A stretch of DNA of 64,000 bases, taken from NCBI GenBank assembly GCA_025449115.1, contig JAHLKC010000005.1:124001-188000 (forward strand), given 5' to 3'. Of the stretch, positions 33,792 through 45,800 are shown one piece after another; position 1 is the first letter of the stretch, and each line of letters begins with the position of its first letter. The notes under the pieces are model-generated. The model ran no database searches and had not been told where the DNA came from. It saw only the letters and a program-made list of their open reading frames with translations. Source of the DNA: Chytridium lagenaria. Taxonomy: Eukaryota; Chytridiomycota; Chytridiomycetes; Chytridiales; Chytridiaceae. The position numbers were made by a program, and so were the translations under genes.

Positions 33792-36700
33792 TTACAACGA
33801 TTTAAAATATGTCGATAAAGGGTACGCGACAAGAGCCTTCTGAGCAAGCTTGGCTGCAGCGTCCGGAGAAGCCAAACTAGCATTTGAGCTCAAAGACTTG
33901 TGTGCCGCAATCAGGTTCTAGATTAAGAAAAAAAAAGGTTAATACTTATTGAATCTTTTAATAAAGCAGGCCAAGCAAACAGAAACCCACATCTAGAGTG
34001 ATGCTTTTCCAGGCTTTAGTTCCCGACACCTCGAGCTTTGCAACAAAATCGTTCACCGCCTTTGTCCGCTTCAACCTGTCCAACGCAGACGTAGTCTCTA
34101 CTGAAGCTAGCATATGCGGAAGTGAACCCGCGTTCTTCTCAGCAAACTTTGTGTTGAAGACTGTCACGTCCTTTGAATCGCCGTACACGTCGGATAGAGT
34201 TGAGGTAATGAGAGAGACAACCTTCGGGTTAAGCTGAGAAGATGCGGCGTGAACTAATATTTTAACGTTAGTTCCAAGTCGATATCGATAAGCGAGTAAA
34301 ATAGGCGCAGATGTTAAACAAAAAAACGCTTACATTCTTTCCAAAACTCCACGGCAGTTTTATGTAGTTCATAATTTTTCGGCTTAAGTGAGTATCCTTT
34401 TCTCAGCGACTTCCATGCCAACAAGAACTTCTCTATTGTAAAGAAAAAGAAGTCAGTTCCACCAACATCGTAAACGTGTGAACTCACTCTTCCTCAAGTA
34501 AACCGCACTTGCCAGCTCATGTGTCTCAAAAGCATTCGGGCTAAGCTCAAGCAGAGGCTTCAAAAATTTGAGTGAATCCTTGAGAGGATCCGTTGTCTCC
34601 AGGAGCTTCTGACCATCAGGGTCTGTGTCCACTTTCTTACCGTTGGCAGCAACCGCGTTAGGCTTATCGGTACCGTTGACAGCTGGAGTGGGAGTATCCT
34701 TCTTCAACTTTCTCAAAGCCTTCTTCTTGTCAGAATCGGAAAGGTCGGCTAAAACGAGTCAGTAAAAGGAAAATGTAAGAGAGGGGACGAAAAAATACCC
34801 ACAAGCATTTATGTTCTCTTTCTCCGCCTCCTCCTCTTTCGCCCGATCCGCGAGTTTAATGTAGATCCTCACAGCCTCGACAGCAGCCTGGAAGAACAAC
34901 GGATGAGACCTTAACCTGTCCTCCATTTTCAAGAGGTCAAGATAAGTTGTCAACGTGACTCTTCGGAATGAGTAGTTGTGGAAATCAAACTGGTCGTCGT
35001 AGATGTCAGAGAAATGCTTTTCAATCTGGTGGTAACGCTTGAGTGCCTTGCCATATTTGCCCTGGCGGACGTAACTACGGCCAGTCTCTAACGGGAACCA
35101 CATACATTGAAGTTCGGCAAGATCGGCAAGCTTGTCACTTGAGTCGCTCTAGAGTAATGGTCAGCAACACCGTAAACCCATTAAAAAAACTCCTAAGAAT
35201 ATTCATAAATCTTACTCTGCAGAACAAAACAATCGTCTTCTCAGCCTGTTCGACGGCATCGTTCCGCAACATATACTTTGTACATTTGGAGTTGATAAAG
35301 CGATCCTGAAGATCCCTCTCTCGAGCTTCATTCATCACCTTCATGGCACCAGCAGTGTCTCCGTGGTGCTTCAAAATCCTGGCCTTCGTCATCAACAACT
35401 CCACAAGGGTAGGGGTATGGTCGATAGCCTCATCGATATACTTTAATGCCTTCTCGGCATGCTTAGTAAAGTCGAAGTGCTGGGCAAGGAAGTAAAGAAC
35501 CCATAAAAGAGCAGATGGAGGTTCGATCGCGCCTTCATCGTCCGCTGAGAAGCGGCCGTGCTCCTTCAAGTTCTTGGAATACCCAAGAACGAGATCCTCA
35601 ACGGCCTTCTTTTTTTTGTTCGTCAACGTAAAGGTCGCGGATGCTGACAAAGACAGAGGGAACGCCTTTACGGAACAACGGCTTAAGGTAGCTGTTGGTC
35701 ATCAAAGTAAATCGCTCTCCTTTTTTATGGATTAGTATGTGTTTTGTACTGACATTTTATCACCTTTTGCAAATTCTAGCGGCAACCTCCGAATGATATG
35801 TGCCTTTTTAAACTCATCACCAAGGTCTTCGAAAAGCTCCAAAACTTTCGTCCTTTGATCCTCAGAGAGTTCTATACCAAGTAAATCAGTCATATTGTAA
35901 GCATAAGAACGCTCAACCTCCTTCGAATCCTTTAGCCTTCAAAAGATCGCGAAGGTATTGTTCACAATCCGGATTCATTTTAACCAGCGCCTTGTAAGCC
36001 GCCTCGGCCTTCTTGTTTTCACCCATTTTCAACAACAATCTCGCTTTAATTAAATCAGCATTTAAAATATAATATTTTTACCTTTAGTTTCCTTCCACGC
36101 CTTCTTATCTACGACAATCTTTTCAACTGAGTTAAGGTGGTCCATCGCTTCCTTGAGACTCCCCATCTCCTCCAGAATAAGGTTCTTAAACAAATAAACT
36201 TCGCTGTTTTCATAAGCTGAGTTTGGCTCAACGATGGTCTAAATACAAAAAGTTAACATACTAATTCTAAATGAGTTTCTGACCTGGAAACTATCATGGT
36301 AGTGCTTAAGGGTCTCTAGCGCAAACTGATAACTTTTGGTAAGGTAGAAAGCAACTGCCACGCTCAACCAAAAAGATTTAAGGTTAGGTCTCAATTTGAT
36401 CAATCCTAAGTTAGCTTCCTGCGTAAAAAAGAAATTGCATAAGTTCCAAGGCCTAACAGATATTTCTCGATACTCACCACAAAGCCATCGTAATTGCGGA
36501 GGTGAATCATCAGCATCGCATGGTCTCGGTATATTTGCAGATTGTCCTGCAAACATCGTTAACATTGATCTCCCGAGACTTTTCGAACCTTCTCAAAGCG
36601 AATGGCCTGGGAATATGATTTTAAAGCCTCCTCGTAGTTACGTTCTGAACGGTGAATAAGTCCATAGACGTGCCAGCCTGCATTTACTATATCAGAAATC

Positions 36701-37184
36701 GTAGTCATCCATCTATCCGAAACTCACAGACAGGATTCGAAATTTCCAGGCGGAGAGCCTTCTTGATAAGGTCATGAGCTTCCTCCTTCCTTTCTAAAGA
36801 GCTGAGGAAAAGAGCCTTCATTGCGACGGTTTCTGTGACGTTGAGATGCTGGTTAGCATGCCATCTTTTGAGGACCAACGCGAGCATGCAATGAAAACCA
36901 CATCCTGACCTCCATGGTCCGGAAACTTCTTTAATATTTGGTCCGCCGTTTTCATTCCCTTCTTGTACTGCTTGTTCTCATGGTATTTCTGTGGAATAGA
37001 AATGGCATCAGAACATACTCTGTCATTCCGTCAATAATTATCCGGAAAACATCCATGCACTCATGCAAGGCGCATCCTGCTTAAAAAATCCGCATCCATT
37101 CTTGCAGACTGAAATACGTACAAGGATCGCCTTCATCAAGGCTGCCTCCTTTGACGGAAGGTCTTTCTTCACCGTCGTCGTCAT
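33792..37184 (-). CDS. NAA15: NatA auxiliary subunit NAA15 (N-alpha-acetyltransferase 15)
   Basis: Scaffold subunit of NatA that docks the catalytic NAA10 on the ribosome for co-translational N-terminal acetylation. ATG 37182-37184 ([20 protein letters not shown]). More than ten exons with short introns. The protein is a chain of TPR-type helices; recognisable NAA15 stretches are [151 protein letters not shown], the basic [40 protein letters not shown], and [20 protein letters not shown]. All are in family order. The C-terminal part has a lysine-rich linker ([20 protein letters not shown]). Stop at 33792. It lies back to back with the ACP-like gene (75 bp between start codons), suggesting a shared promoter. 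Confidence 0.92.
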
Positions 37185-37259
37185 GTTGTCTCGTTAGAGA
37201 TTGGGGACAAAAAAAAATCGCAAAGAGCCTTCACCAGGATTTTTTGCTCTCGAATTAGT

Positions 37260-37938
37260 ATGTTCTCTCTCCAGCGAGCCTTCCTCCGTCCCCAGCCTCT
37301 CAGGGCTGCCCGTGCCTCGCTACTCCCCAAGATTGGAGCTGAGCATCAAAGGTTCATCTACAAGAAGGTCACCCACCGCCTAAGAGGTGGTCGAAGACTG
37401 GAATTGAGATTCAGATCATCGACATGCTTTACGACTACGCCAATGTACCCCAAAACAAGGTGAAATAAGTTTTCAAGGAGTTCTGGGATAGTCGCTTTAG
37501 CATTACGACACTTTGTTTGTAAATGGAGGAGCAGTGATGGCGAAGATGGAGGTCTAATGCAACTTAAAACAACAGATTAGCTTAGACGCGAACTTAGAAA
37601 ACTCGCTGTTGCTGGATCGTTTGGACAGGTTGGTCTACGCCCAGACCTTGCCTTATCCTTATGGTTGAACGCTTATTGATATTGATAACCTTTCTTTTTA
37701 GATACGGCTTTCAATGGGACCTTCAAGAAATGTAGGCTTCACTATCCCAGTCGTCTATACTAATGCTCGACTTCCAGCTTTGAATTCCAACTCGGATACA
37801 CTAGGTAAATATCTGTTTTGCGAAGCTTCGTACTAATTCAATCTTCTCAGGGACTTTGCAAGGGACTTGCAATCAGGTCGTGAGGCAGCCGACTGGGTTG
37901 CGGCCAAGTTGGAGGAGTTGAACCGTCTTGAGATCTAA
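37260..37938 (+). CDS. Mitochondrial acyl-carrier-protein-like protein lacking the phosphopantetheine serine
   Basis: Short multi-exon gene. ATG 37260 opens a mitochondrial-type presequence (MFSLQRAFLRPQPLRAARAS). After a one-base frame break near 37350-37390 the reading GIEIQIIDMLYDYANVPQNK gives ACP helix 1. Introns of about 105, 80, 50 and 55 nt then join ISLDANLENSLLLDRLDRYG, FQWDLQEIFEFQLG and ARDLQSGREAADWVAAKLEE, matching ACP helices 2 to 4 (canonical LDSHFxxDLGLDSLDxVE). The serine of the DSL motif, which would carry 4'-phosphopantetheine, is replaced by arginine (LDRLDR, codon CGT), and the DLG before it reads SLL. If correct, this copy cannot be a normal acyl carrier and may be a structural paralogue, as ACPs serve in complex I, the mitoribosome and LYR complexes. 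ACP fold: likely. Identity as the only mitochondrial ACP: unlikely. Confidence 0.66.
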
Positions 37939-38436
37939 AGAGAATACCCCTAATTTGCTGTCTTAAAGCTAGCCCCGTCTATCGCACTCAACATTCTCGT
38001 CCAACTCTCTGGGAACCATGATCACGAGGTTCTGTAGATCCAATTTTACCCCCCTGTCTTCTTTGACACCATCTCGTCGTAAATACATTTCATCTAAAAG
38101 AATCCCGTGACTTTATCCCATTAGCCAGCTCAGCTATCAGTGTTTTTTTTGTGTATGGTGTATTATCAGCTGGAAAATTCACTTCGGATTGATCTAGCAG
38201 AGATTCACCGAAGTAACAACTTTTCTCAGACTCATGGATCATTTACTGTTCAATTTATAAGGTAAAAATGTTTATTTTTCATATTTACTTTTCCTTCTTT
38301 TACTGATGTACTCTACCCCAATCTGAATAGTAAAGGCAATCTTATTCTGGATAATTCATTTCTTTATTCGTATGTAGACAAGAGGAAGGCGCTGGTGACG
38401 GCAAATTGTTTTATGAGAAGTGAAGTGTCTGGATTA

Positions 38437-39677
38437 TTACAAGGTGAGTGAAAAGCCCTTTTCCATAATAACCCTCTCAGACCAATCCCACAGCTTCTTG
38501 GCAAGGTCAGCATCCTTCGCAAGGTCTGATGGCTCGCCAATGTTTGCCGTTGGGACAAGGTACTCAGCGCTGATATTATTTAAGTCAATCTCAGGGGAAG
38601 TCGCTGCGTAGAGCTATCATACAAAGAAATGGTATTAGATTTAGTTACTTGAATCATTCAGAAGCGAGATTAGGAAACTTACTTGAGTTAGAGCACCGTT
38701 TTTCAGGAGTCACCATGCCAAACCAAATAAGATTGAGAACCCACGGAGGAATAAATTGCGACTGAGATTGGACCGCGAGATTCGTGCGAACACCGCCAGG
38801 ATGGACGGCATTGGCTTTGATGTTCGTGATACCTCTCTCGTTAAAGCGGCGCTGAAGTTCCTTGGCGAAGAGAATATTGGCCAACTTGCCTTGACCGTAG
38901 CCTGCCCATGCGGAATAGTCTTTGAAAAAAATCGTCAGCTTGCAGCGACAATGACGCAACACTCACTCTCTGCCTTATTGCATCCTTCAAAATCGATGCC
39001 TATGGGTTTCGCAAGAGTGTGGCCGATGGAGGATAGATTTACAATTCTAACTGAACTTTCGGATGTCAAGGCGGTTTTCTCGAGGATCGGTATGAGAAGG
39101 GTGGTGAGGTAGAAGTGACCAAAATGGTTCGCGGCGAGCTGCATCTCGATTCCGTCGGTCGATAGAGTGAAGTCTTTGATCGCCATGACACCTGGGAGCA
39201 GAGTTTAGAGCGAGGTCATATGTTTGTTTGGGCAATGGGCAACCACTCACCAGCGTTGTTCATTAGTATGTGGATGGGGAGTTTTGTATTTTTGAATTCT
39301 GCGGCGAATTTCCTTACGGATGCAAGACTCGAAAGCTCGCACTCCATTATCGTCAACTTGAGGGTGTGGTTTGGATTATCAATGTTCGCCTTGTCGACGA
39401 CTTCTTGGGCTTTTTTGATTGAGCGACACGCTAGAATACTTTATAGAATTATACATAATGAGTATCGATTTGAGGCACGGATGGTTCATAGAAAAGGAAT
39501 ATTGACTCACACATGTGCACCTTTCTTGGCCATTTCAATTGTTGACGTGAGACCTAGACCAGATGAAGCGCCTGTGACGATAACCACTTTGCCGTTGAGG
39601 TCGGGGATAAGATCGAGCGAGAAGTTGGACTTTTTTCCGGAAAGACTTTGTTTAACGAAATCGAAGACGAGAGCCAT
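38437..39677 (-). CDS. Short-chain dehydrogenase/reductase (retinol-dehydrogenase/WWOX-like SDR)
   Basis: NAD(P)-dependent oxidoreductase. ATG 39675-39677 (MALVFDFVKQSLSGKKSNFS). Five or six exons give the classical SDR motifs: cofactor-binding VVIVTGASSGLGLTSTIEMA (TGxxxGxG), then LSSLASVRKFAAEFK, HILMNNAG (NNAG), LAANHFGHFYLTTLLIPILE, VRIVNLSSIGH (catalytic serine), YGQGKLANILFAKEL (YxxxK) and AVHPGGVRTNL. The C-terminal exon (YAATSPEIDLNNISAEYLVP to the stop at 38437) matches the retinol dehydrogenase 11-14 subgroup. A one-base surplus at the T/A run 38699-38703 breaks TPEK-GALTQ. The N-terminal segment before the Rossmann fold is short and lacks a clear membrane anchor. Substrate unknown; sterol, retinoid-like or lipid carbonyls are usual for this subgroup. 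Confidence 0.88.
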
Positions 39678-40625
39678 GTTTGCGGAAGAGATAGTTGATA
39701 ATGTTTTTTTAGGATATCTTTTTTTTACAAGTCTCGAGCCACCATTTATAGAGGACAGAACCAAGACTTTTTTATGGGTAAGCTCCGTCCATGAGCTCCG
39801 TCAAACGATCCGACAAATTCTTCAAAATGATATGATTGGCCCATGCGGATGACTATTTTCGCCGCACAACCTGGCGGACAAACTAAGGACCAAGAATATC
39901 CGCATCCGCCTTGCTTCTGTATCACCATAATAGGTAATAAGGCCTATTTATTTACCCATTGCAGAATGTACCACGAAAATTATGAGACGTTTGGCATCTA
40001 CCGTAGCGTTGCTTTTAATACTATTCAGCTAAAAAGTGAGGGAACGTCGGGATGTTGATCCAGGGTTACGGGGAAAGTTTCGGTTGGGGGCATCATCAGT
40101 ATGATGTTTTCAAGTTATTCCATAAACACACCAATATCTCCTGGCGCGTACAGTTGATCTTTTTAGATTCTAAGCAAAAAAAAAGTCAAGTAGTCGGAAA
40201 GCAAACAGATATTGTGACGAAAAATGGATAGAAGATAAGACGCTAACTAATTTAATGGCAAATCTTCGGGAATAACAGCTTTTTCTGATGACCGCACGAA
40301 ATAAATCAAAAGTCAATTGAAATACTTCCTTCGTTATATTTATAAACTTACACTTCACAGCAAAAAGAAAAAAAAGCAAAACCTTTCGCAACAATACAAT
40401 GTCGATGTTAACCTAAACCGACTTTGGTCTCATACATCCCCAATAAATTCGTCCTAAGCTACAAAACGTTAATTCAATTCATGAGTATGAAGAAAAACAA
40501 AACTTCAAGCACGATGTGGATTTAAAGAATGTCTTTGCTATCCGGGAAGGGAGAATTACCAACAAGAAGAAAAATAATAAAGGTGCACCTACACAAAGTA
40601 CCCAATAATACAAACAAATTAAACT
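39678..40625. other. Spacer, nothing identified
   Basis: Contains the SDR promoter near 39680-39750. No supported gene on either strand. Confidence 0.45.
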
Positions 40626-41336
40626 TCACTTCTTCAGAAACCCTCGGAGCATAACATGTATAGTCGAGTCCGCCTTAATACCATGCTCCTCCAAAGTTTT
40701 GTCCTCATCCAGCGGCTTTCCCGAAAACATCAACCACCTTAAATGATGCGGCACAATGATACTACTTTTAATCAAAGAGTCCAAATAGGAGACCGGAGCA
40801 CCGATTGGGCATCTAACAGAAAAGTGCTTTCCGGCGATAGTCTTAATCAACAGCGTAATTTCATTTCCCATCTGAACGCTGACATGAAAACTTCGTTTAT
40901 ACTTGGCAAAAAATGCACTTTCCAGAGTTTGACGACGGACTTTCAGGGATTCACCCGAGTCTTCCAAAGGATCGTAAGGTATGAAAAGTGGACAAGGAGG
41001 TGAACCACCATATGATGAAGCATTTTCGCCTTCATAATCAGCAATGACGTCTCGACCGTATTTTCGGACCGCATACCAACAAACGTAACCATAGTATTCG
41101 GTATCAAGGATAGCCAAATGCCATATCTTGTGAAGGATGGAAGGCAAGGCATACTTATGTCGATTCGGGGAATGAAGGAGTACCAAAGCTTGACTGAATT
41201 CGTTGACGGCGACATTTAAAGTGCTTGCGTAAATGACTTGTGACGATAACTTCCGCATGGCCAATTTGAGAAGACGGGCGAGACCCTCTAAAGCCCTCTG
41301 GACATGTTCATCATTGTTGGGCATGTTTGTTTCCAT
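40626..41336 (-). CDS. GRDP-like (DUF1399-type) domain fused to a C-terminal ubiquitin-like domain
   Basis: Single exon of about 236 codons, ATG 41334-41336 (METNMPNNDEHVQRALEGLA), stop 40626. The N-terminal ~160 residues contain FSQALVLLHSPNRHKYALPS, then IWHLAILDTEYYGYVCWYAV and LFIPYDPLEDSG, resembling the W-H-x-H-x-L-D/P-x-x-Y ... H-x-D signature of glycine-rich-domain proteins. The C-terminal ~75 residues are ubiquitin-like: EITLLIKTIAGKHFSVRCPI (beta 1-2), then LRWLMFSGKPLDEDKTLEEH and GIKADSTIHVMLRG, equivalent to ubiquitin [20 protein letters not shown] and STLHLVLRLRGG. The chain ends RGFLKK, without a Gly-Gly, so conjugation is not expected; this is probably a fixed docking domain. 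A tandem paralogue follows upstream. Ubl assignment is firm, GRDP assignment tentative. Confidence 0.75.
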   Translation of the reverse strand: METNMPNNDEHVQRALEGLARLLKLAMRKLSSQVIYASTLNVAVNEFSQALVLLHSPNRHKYALPSILHKIWHLAILDTEYYGYVCWYAVRKYGRDVIADYEGENASSYGGSPPCPLFIPYDPLEDSGESLKVRRQTLESAFFAKYKRSFHVSVQMGNEITLLIKTIAGKHFSVRCPIGAPVSYLDSLIKSSIIVPHHLRWLMFSGKPLDEDKTLEEHGIKADSTIHVMLRGFLKK

Positions 41337-41439
41337 TTCAAACAAATTTTGACAAATGAAAGCAATAAAAGGCTTGAAGCATCATACAGAAAATATTAGG
41401 CAAAAATATAAATGCTTGTTTTGAGTATTATGGTCATAA

Positions 41440-41693
41440 AAGCTTAAGAAGTTGTTTCTTCCAGCATCCGTCCCGCAAAATACAGGCTCTATTGATCTGA
41501 AGATATACCATATTGATCTTCAAACTCTACTTTTACATCGCGAACAGTGGGTATGGGTAGTTCATGACGGTGTGAGTTGCTCCAATACTAGTTCCAATAA
41601 AGATTTCGATCATGGTGTTAGTGTGGAACTACTCGTAAAGCGTGTCTTCAGAAGAGACTTTCGAGTTTTCCAAGACGGGCGGATTTTGCGCGT
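41440..41693 (-). pseudogene. Decayed ubiquitin-like domain downstream of the paralogue stop
   Basis: Immediately 3' of the stop of the 41694-42260 gene, minus-strand frames still spell ubiquitin-like pieces: MIEIFIGTSIGATHTV (41613 downward, beta hairpin), then in another frame TVRDVKVEFEDQYGISSDQ followed by a TAG and SLYFAGRMLEETTS with another stop. These equal [28 protein letters not shown] of ubiquitin. Frame changes and two stops show the domain is no longer expressed as in the neighbour. Confidence 0.66.
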
Positions 41694-42260
41694 TTATTGA
41701 GCATTGCAGCGTCTCCCGTATTTTTCCTGGAAAGCTAAAGCCAAGGCTGTCTGTCCTTCCTCAAAACTCTCAAACTCAAACGCAAGTGGATCATAAGAAA
41801 TATGAAGTGGGCATGTTAAGGCTATCTCGTTTGACGCAAAGTCATATCCTCCGTAGAAATACACCGAGTACCAGCAGACGTAGCCGTAATACTCCATGTC
41901 CAGGATAGCCAATTGCCACACTTCGTCAAGCAGCAGAGGAAGCGAGTAGTTTCGTAGCTTGGAAGAGTGCATCAACGCCAAGGCTCGGCAAAAGTCATTT
42001 AGAGTGAGGTCGATGTTGTTTGGATGATGAATGTTGATGTCGCTCGACCGTTTTATAAGTTCTTCGAGACGTGATAGGCCCTTGATAGCTTTTTGAACAT
42101 CCGAAGACTTTGTCCTCTCAAGCGCGGGCACATGATCCGATAGAGCAGCCGCTTCCTCATGTTTACTCCGCCCTTTCGTTGGCTCAGATGCTATATCGCT
42201 TCTGTTGGGCATGTTTCGATTGCGGGCGTACGCGAGCCACATCCCCACATATTGAAACAT
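41694..42260 (-). CDS. GRDP-like paralogue without functional ubiquitin-like domain
   Basis: Single exon of 188 codons, ATG 42258-42260; a second candidate start, MPNRSDIASEP, matches the MPNNDEH of the downstream paralogue. It shares LNDFCRALALMHSSKLRNYS (neighbour VNEFSQALVLLHSPNRHKYA), VWQLAILDMEYYGYVCWYSV and CPLHISYDPLAFEF with the 40.6-41.3 kb gene, in the same order, so the two are a local tandem duplication. It stops at 41694 (RRCNAQ), exactly where the neighbour enters its ubiquitin-like domain. The histidine of the WH motif is glutamine here (WQLAILD). The N-terminal insert (KGRSKHEEAAALSDH) is unique to this copy. Function unknown. Confidence 0.68.
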   Translation of the reverse strand: MFQYVGMWLAYARNRNMPNRSDIASEPTKGRSKHEEAAALSDHVPALERTKSSDVQKAIKGLSRLEELIKRSSDINIHHPNNIDLTLNDFCRALALMHSSKLRNYSLPLLLDEVWQLAILDMEYYGYVCWYSVYFYGGYDFASNEIALTCPLHISYDPLAFEFESFEEGQTALALAFQEKYGRRCNAQ

Positions 42261-42820
42261 GCTTATGGATGTTGGTTATTGCTGCGAGGATGAGTTTGTT
42301 GTGGGATCCGCAAAGATTCGGAAGGATTTACAAGCAGCCTAATGTTTCTTCTTCGCTGCCAAATCCTAGTCTATCTATAACCCTTTATCCGCGATATAGG
42401 ATGAATGGTCGAATGATGAATAAGTTTGCAAAATCCAAAGCACGGCTATCATCAAGTTAAAGGAATTAAAGATAAGTATTTGTTGATCCAAAGGTGCGCC
42501 AGGCATATCGCTCCGTAATCGCCACTTCTATGTCTAGAGCGGATTGGCTCCGGAACATCTTCAAGTTCTTTCATAATTCGCCTGTGGATTCACCCACCAC
42601 AGTGTTTAGCGTGAATATCGTTGGGGCACCACTCGCGGGGCTTGATTCATTAGGCTAAATTTTTTAATTGCACAATAATGACTTGTAATTAAATTGTAAT
42701 ATTTATTATCAACAAAATATCTCTTGCAGTAAAAACAGCAAACTGCTATTCTTTTCTATATATTAAAGATTACACTCACACCTGAACATCCATTCCCATA
42801 TTAGGTATACCACAAAACAT
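42261..42820. other. Spacer, nothing identified
   Basis: About 560 bp between the paralogue start and the 3' end of the Unc13-like gene. No supported coding sequence. Confidence 0.45.
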
Positions 42821-45800
42821 TCACAGTCTCTGCCCGGTCGCCCTCGCAAAAAGCACGCTCTCAACATAATCATGTCCCTTTTTTAACCGAATAAGTCGAA
42901 GTAACCAAGCATCATCAGGGTCAGAATTCCGTTCGCCAATCCCAAACGTCCGTTGGTGCAAAGAGATGGCGTCTCTCTTTGAAAGATCATAGTGCTCAAA
43001 GGTGGAGATCAGGGAGCGGTATGTTGGCGTTTCCAAAAAATCCATAGGGAGGCCGTCACCGTCAGAATGCAGGAAGGATTTTAAAATCTGTGTGAATGTG
43101 GCGGAATATTGTTAGAGAAAGGAATTACACACAAAAAAAGTACAGTTCTTACCTCAACCGCCCACTTTAAAAAATCTACTCTCATATCATCCCACACCCT
43201 TTTCTCCTTCAACCCCAACCCCACCTCCACCTGCACTTCCCCGTCAACTCCCTCTCCCTCCCCAAGCGTTGGCAAAACTAACGAAAAACATACACTCAAA
43301 ACCCTCCCCCACATCCTCGCCACAAACGTCTCACGATCCAATCGGGCATCGTCTCAGAAGCGACACAAGATTCTTATCAATATGATCAAGAAGTGGGGAG
43401 ATCTCTGTATGTACAATATCACGAGTTAATAGAGGAGATATTGTGGCATCAGTGTTGCGGGCGGTGAAGAGGGACATTGGGTTTTTGGACATATTGACGA
43501 TTTTCGTTTTCATCAGCTCGGCTTTTTTGTATTTTTGCGGGAAAGGTCTTTCAGGTGGACGCGGAGGTCAGAGAACAACTGATCTCGTTAGATCTTGGAA
43601 TGAGAAAAAAGGCGGGTTTACCTTATCCACCATTTTATCAACGGCATCCTCCAAAGCTGTTTCCACCACATACCCAACGCGTCCCTCTACAGTCCTCCTC
43701 GTCCCCTCCCAGTCCGCTTCAATCCTCAACTTTACTCGTCCCCCACCCAACGGCACATCCACATCCCCAAGACCCACGTTTCCCATGGCAACAACATACT
43801 CTCCTCTCCCTCCAGGGATAGTTTGCACAAGGCTCACATCCATTCCCCGTTCAAGTTCTCGTGGCGTGATAATAACAGGGAACGACATATCCCATGTGAT
43901 GGTGGGCCGTTGAGGTTTTTTGCGATGTGCGAAGGATGTCGCGGGTGTGGTTTGATGATGTGGTTGAAGGAGATGGGATGACGTCGGTGGATGATGTAGG
44001 GGATGTGGGTGGGAGGATAGATGAAACTCGGACAGAGATGAGGGTTGTGAAGGGACGGGTTGTGGAGAGGTTGTGAGCAGATATGACGGTGATGCGGGCT
44101 GGCATGCGAGGGGCGTCGGAGACGATGCTGGTGGGACTTGATGGACCTTGTCGGCGGCGGGGTGGAAGTGGAGGAAGGGGACGACCACCCGCATCAGTCC
44201 CCTCATCGGTTCCCTTGGGCGGAGGTGGAGGTAAAGCCTTTATGTCGTCAAGAGCTGAATCAGACGTTTTAAGCTTTACAGGGGGTATTCTCTCCATAAT
44301 CTCTCGAAGTCTATCGACCAAGATGTCGAGGTTCACGAGTTTAACGCAAGTAACAGCTTGGACACGAAGCTCTGAAGGGTCAACAGGAGGTCCCGCCTGT
44401 CGAACTCCTGGAAGCTTCATCCGAAATTTTCTTGGACGAGATGCAGATGTTGACAAAGGTGACGCGTTTAATGGCTTTGATGTGATGTGTTCCGAAATGT
44501 CGCGAGCAATCATCTGTGTCATTATACCAGCATATCGTTCAATGCCGTCACAGATATTCTACAGCAAAAGTTTATATAACGCATACGCCGAATCTTTTAC
44601 CTGCAGTAACCGATTCACAAATTGCTCTTGCTCTTCAGGATCTGGCCACCCCAATTTTATAAGAAAATCAATTTGCTGCTGAAACGAAGTGAAGATATCG
44701 AGGACAGAAGAGGACGCGCCTAGCTCGACCAACTGCGAAAACTAGTCAAGAAAACGCGTCAGCGAAACCAGATAGAAAGAATATACAAACATTGTCGAGA
44801 CGAATTGCATTCTGGACCCACAGTGCAATCTTGGATTCTACAAAATAGGAGACATGAGAAAGTAGTTTAGTAATAAAACAACAAGAACAAAACACTCAAT
44901 ACGAATAAAAAAAATACACTTTCCGGTTGAAAGGAAATTATATCTACCCACCACTAACTTTCAGCCAATCCTTCATAAAAGGTCGGAACCATTCACAAAT
45001 CTTAAACATCTGCAAATATCTAAGACTCCAGATTTAGCCTATACGAAAAACAGAGATAATACATGCAAAACCCACTCACCGATAATCTATCCCCTCACAA
45101 ATCCTCTCCAGCGTCTGCACAGCCCGATACAATTCAATCACCTCCTCCAAATCCGGCCCCACAGCCCCATAAGTCCTCGCAAACCCCTCAAGCTGTGGCA
45201 TCAAATTCTCCAAAAACACACTCGTAGCAATCGTGGGTATATGCACCTTCCTAAACAAAAAACCGTTCAACAACCCCAAAAAAAACCAGGCAACTCACCC
45301 AAAAAACAATTCATCAAACAACGCATTAATGGCTTTAAGCTCCCCAGCTAACCCCAGCACCACTTCCGCCAACACTCCCGTACCCAACGTTTTTCCAGCT
45401 TCAGCTCCCGTCCGTACAGCACGTTCCCGAGCTAACGCGCAGACCCCATGATATCGCCCTGCGAATGAAATCGCGACGAGACGTTGCGTCTCCACACTGG
45501 GTGGACATGATGGAGCGGGGATACCGGTTACAGGGTGTGACAGTAGATGCTCGATCATGATGGTGTGGTAGCGGAATGACGTGGATGAGGCTTGAGTGGG
45601 GAGGAATAGAGCAGAGGCGGGTTGATCAAAGAACGTGGTGATGTGGTGGGTGAGGAGTGTGTGTAGAGTTTGACAGGTAGATGTGAAAGTCGTCATCTAT
45701 GTTAAAGTCAGAGGTACTCTTCTCGAAAAAAAGGTGTAGAAATCAATGGAATATACCAATGCGCATGGTATAGGTGTTCCATCTTGAATCGCCTTGTTGA

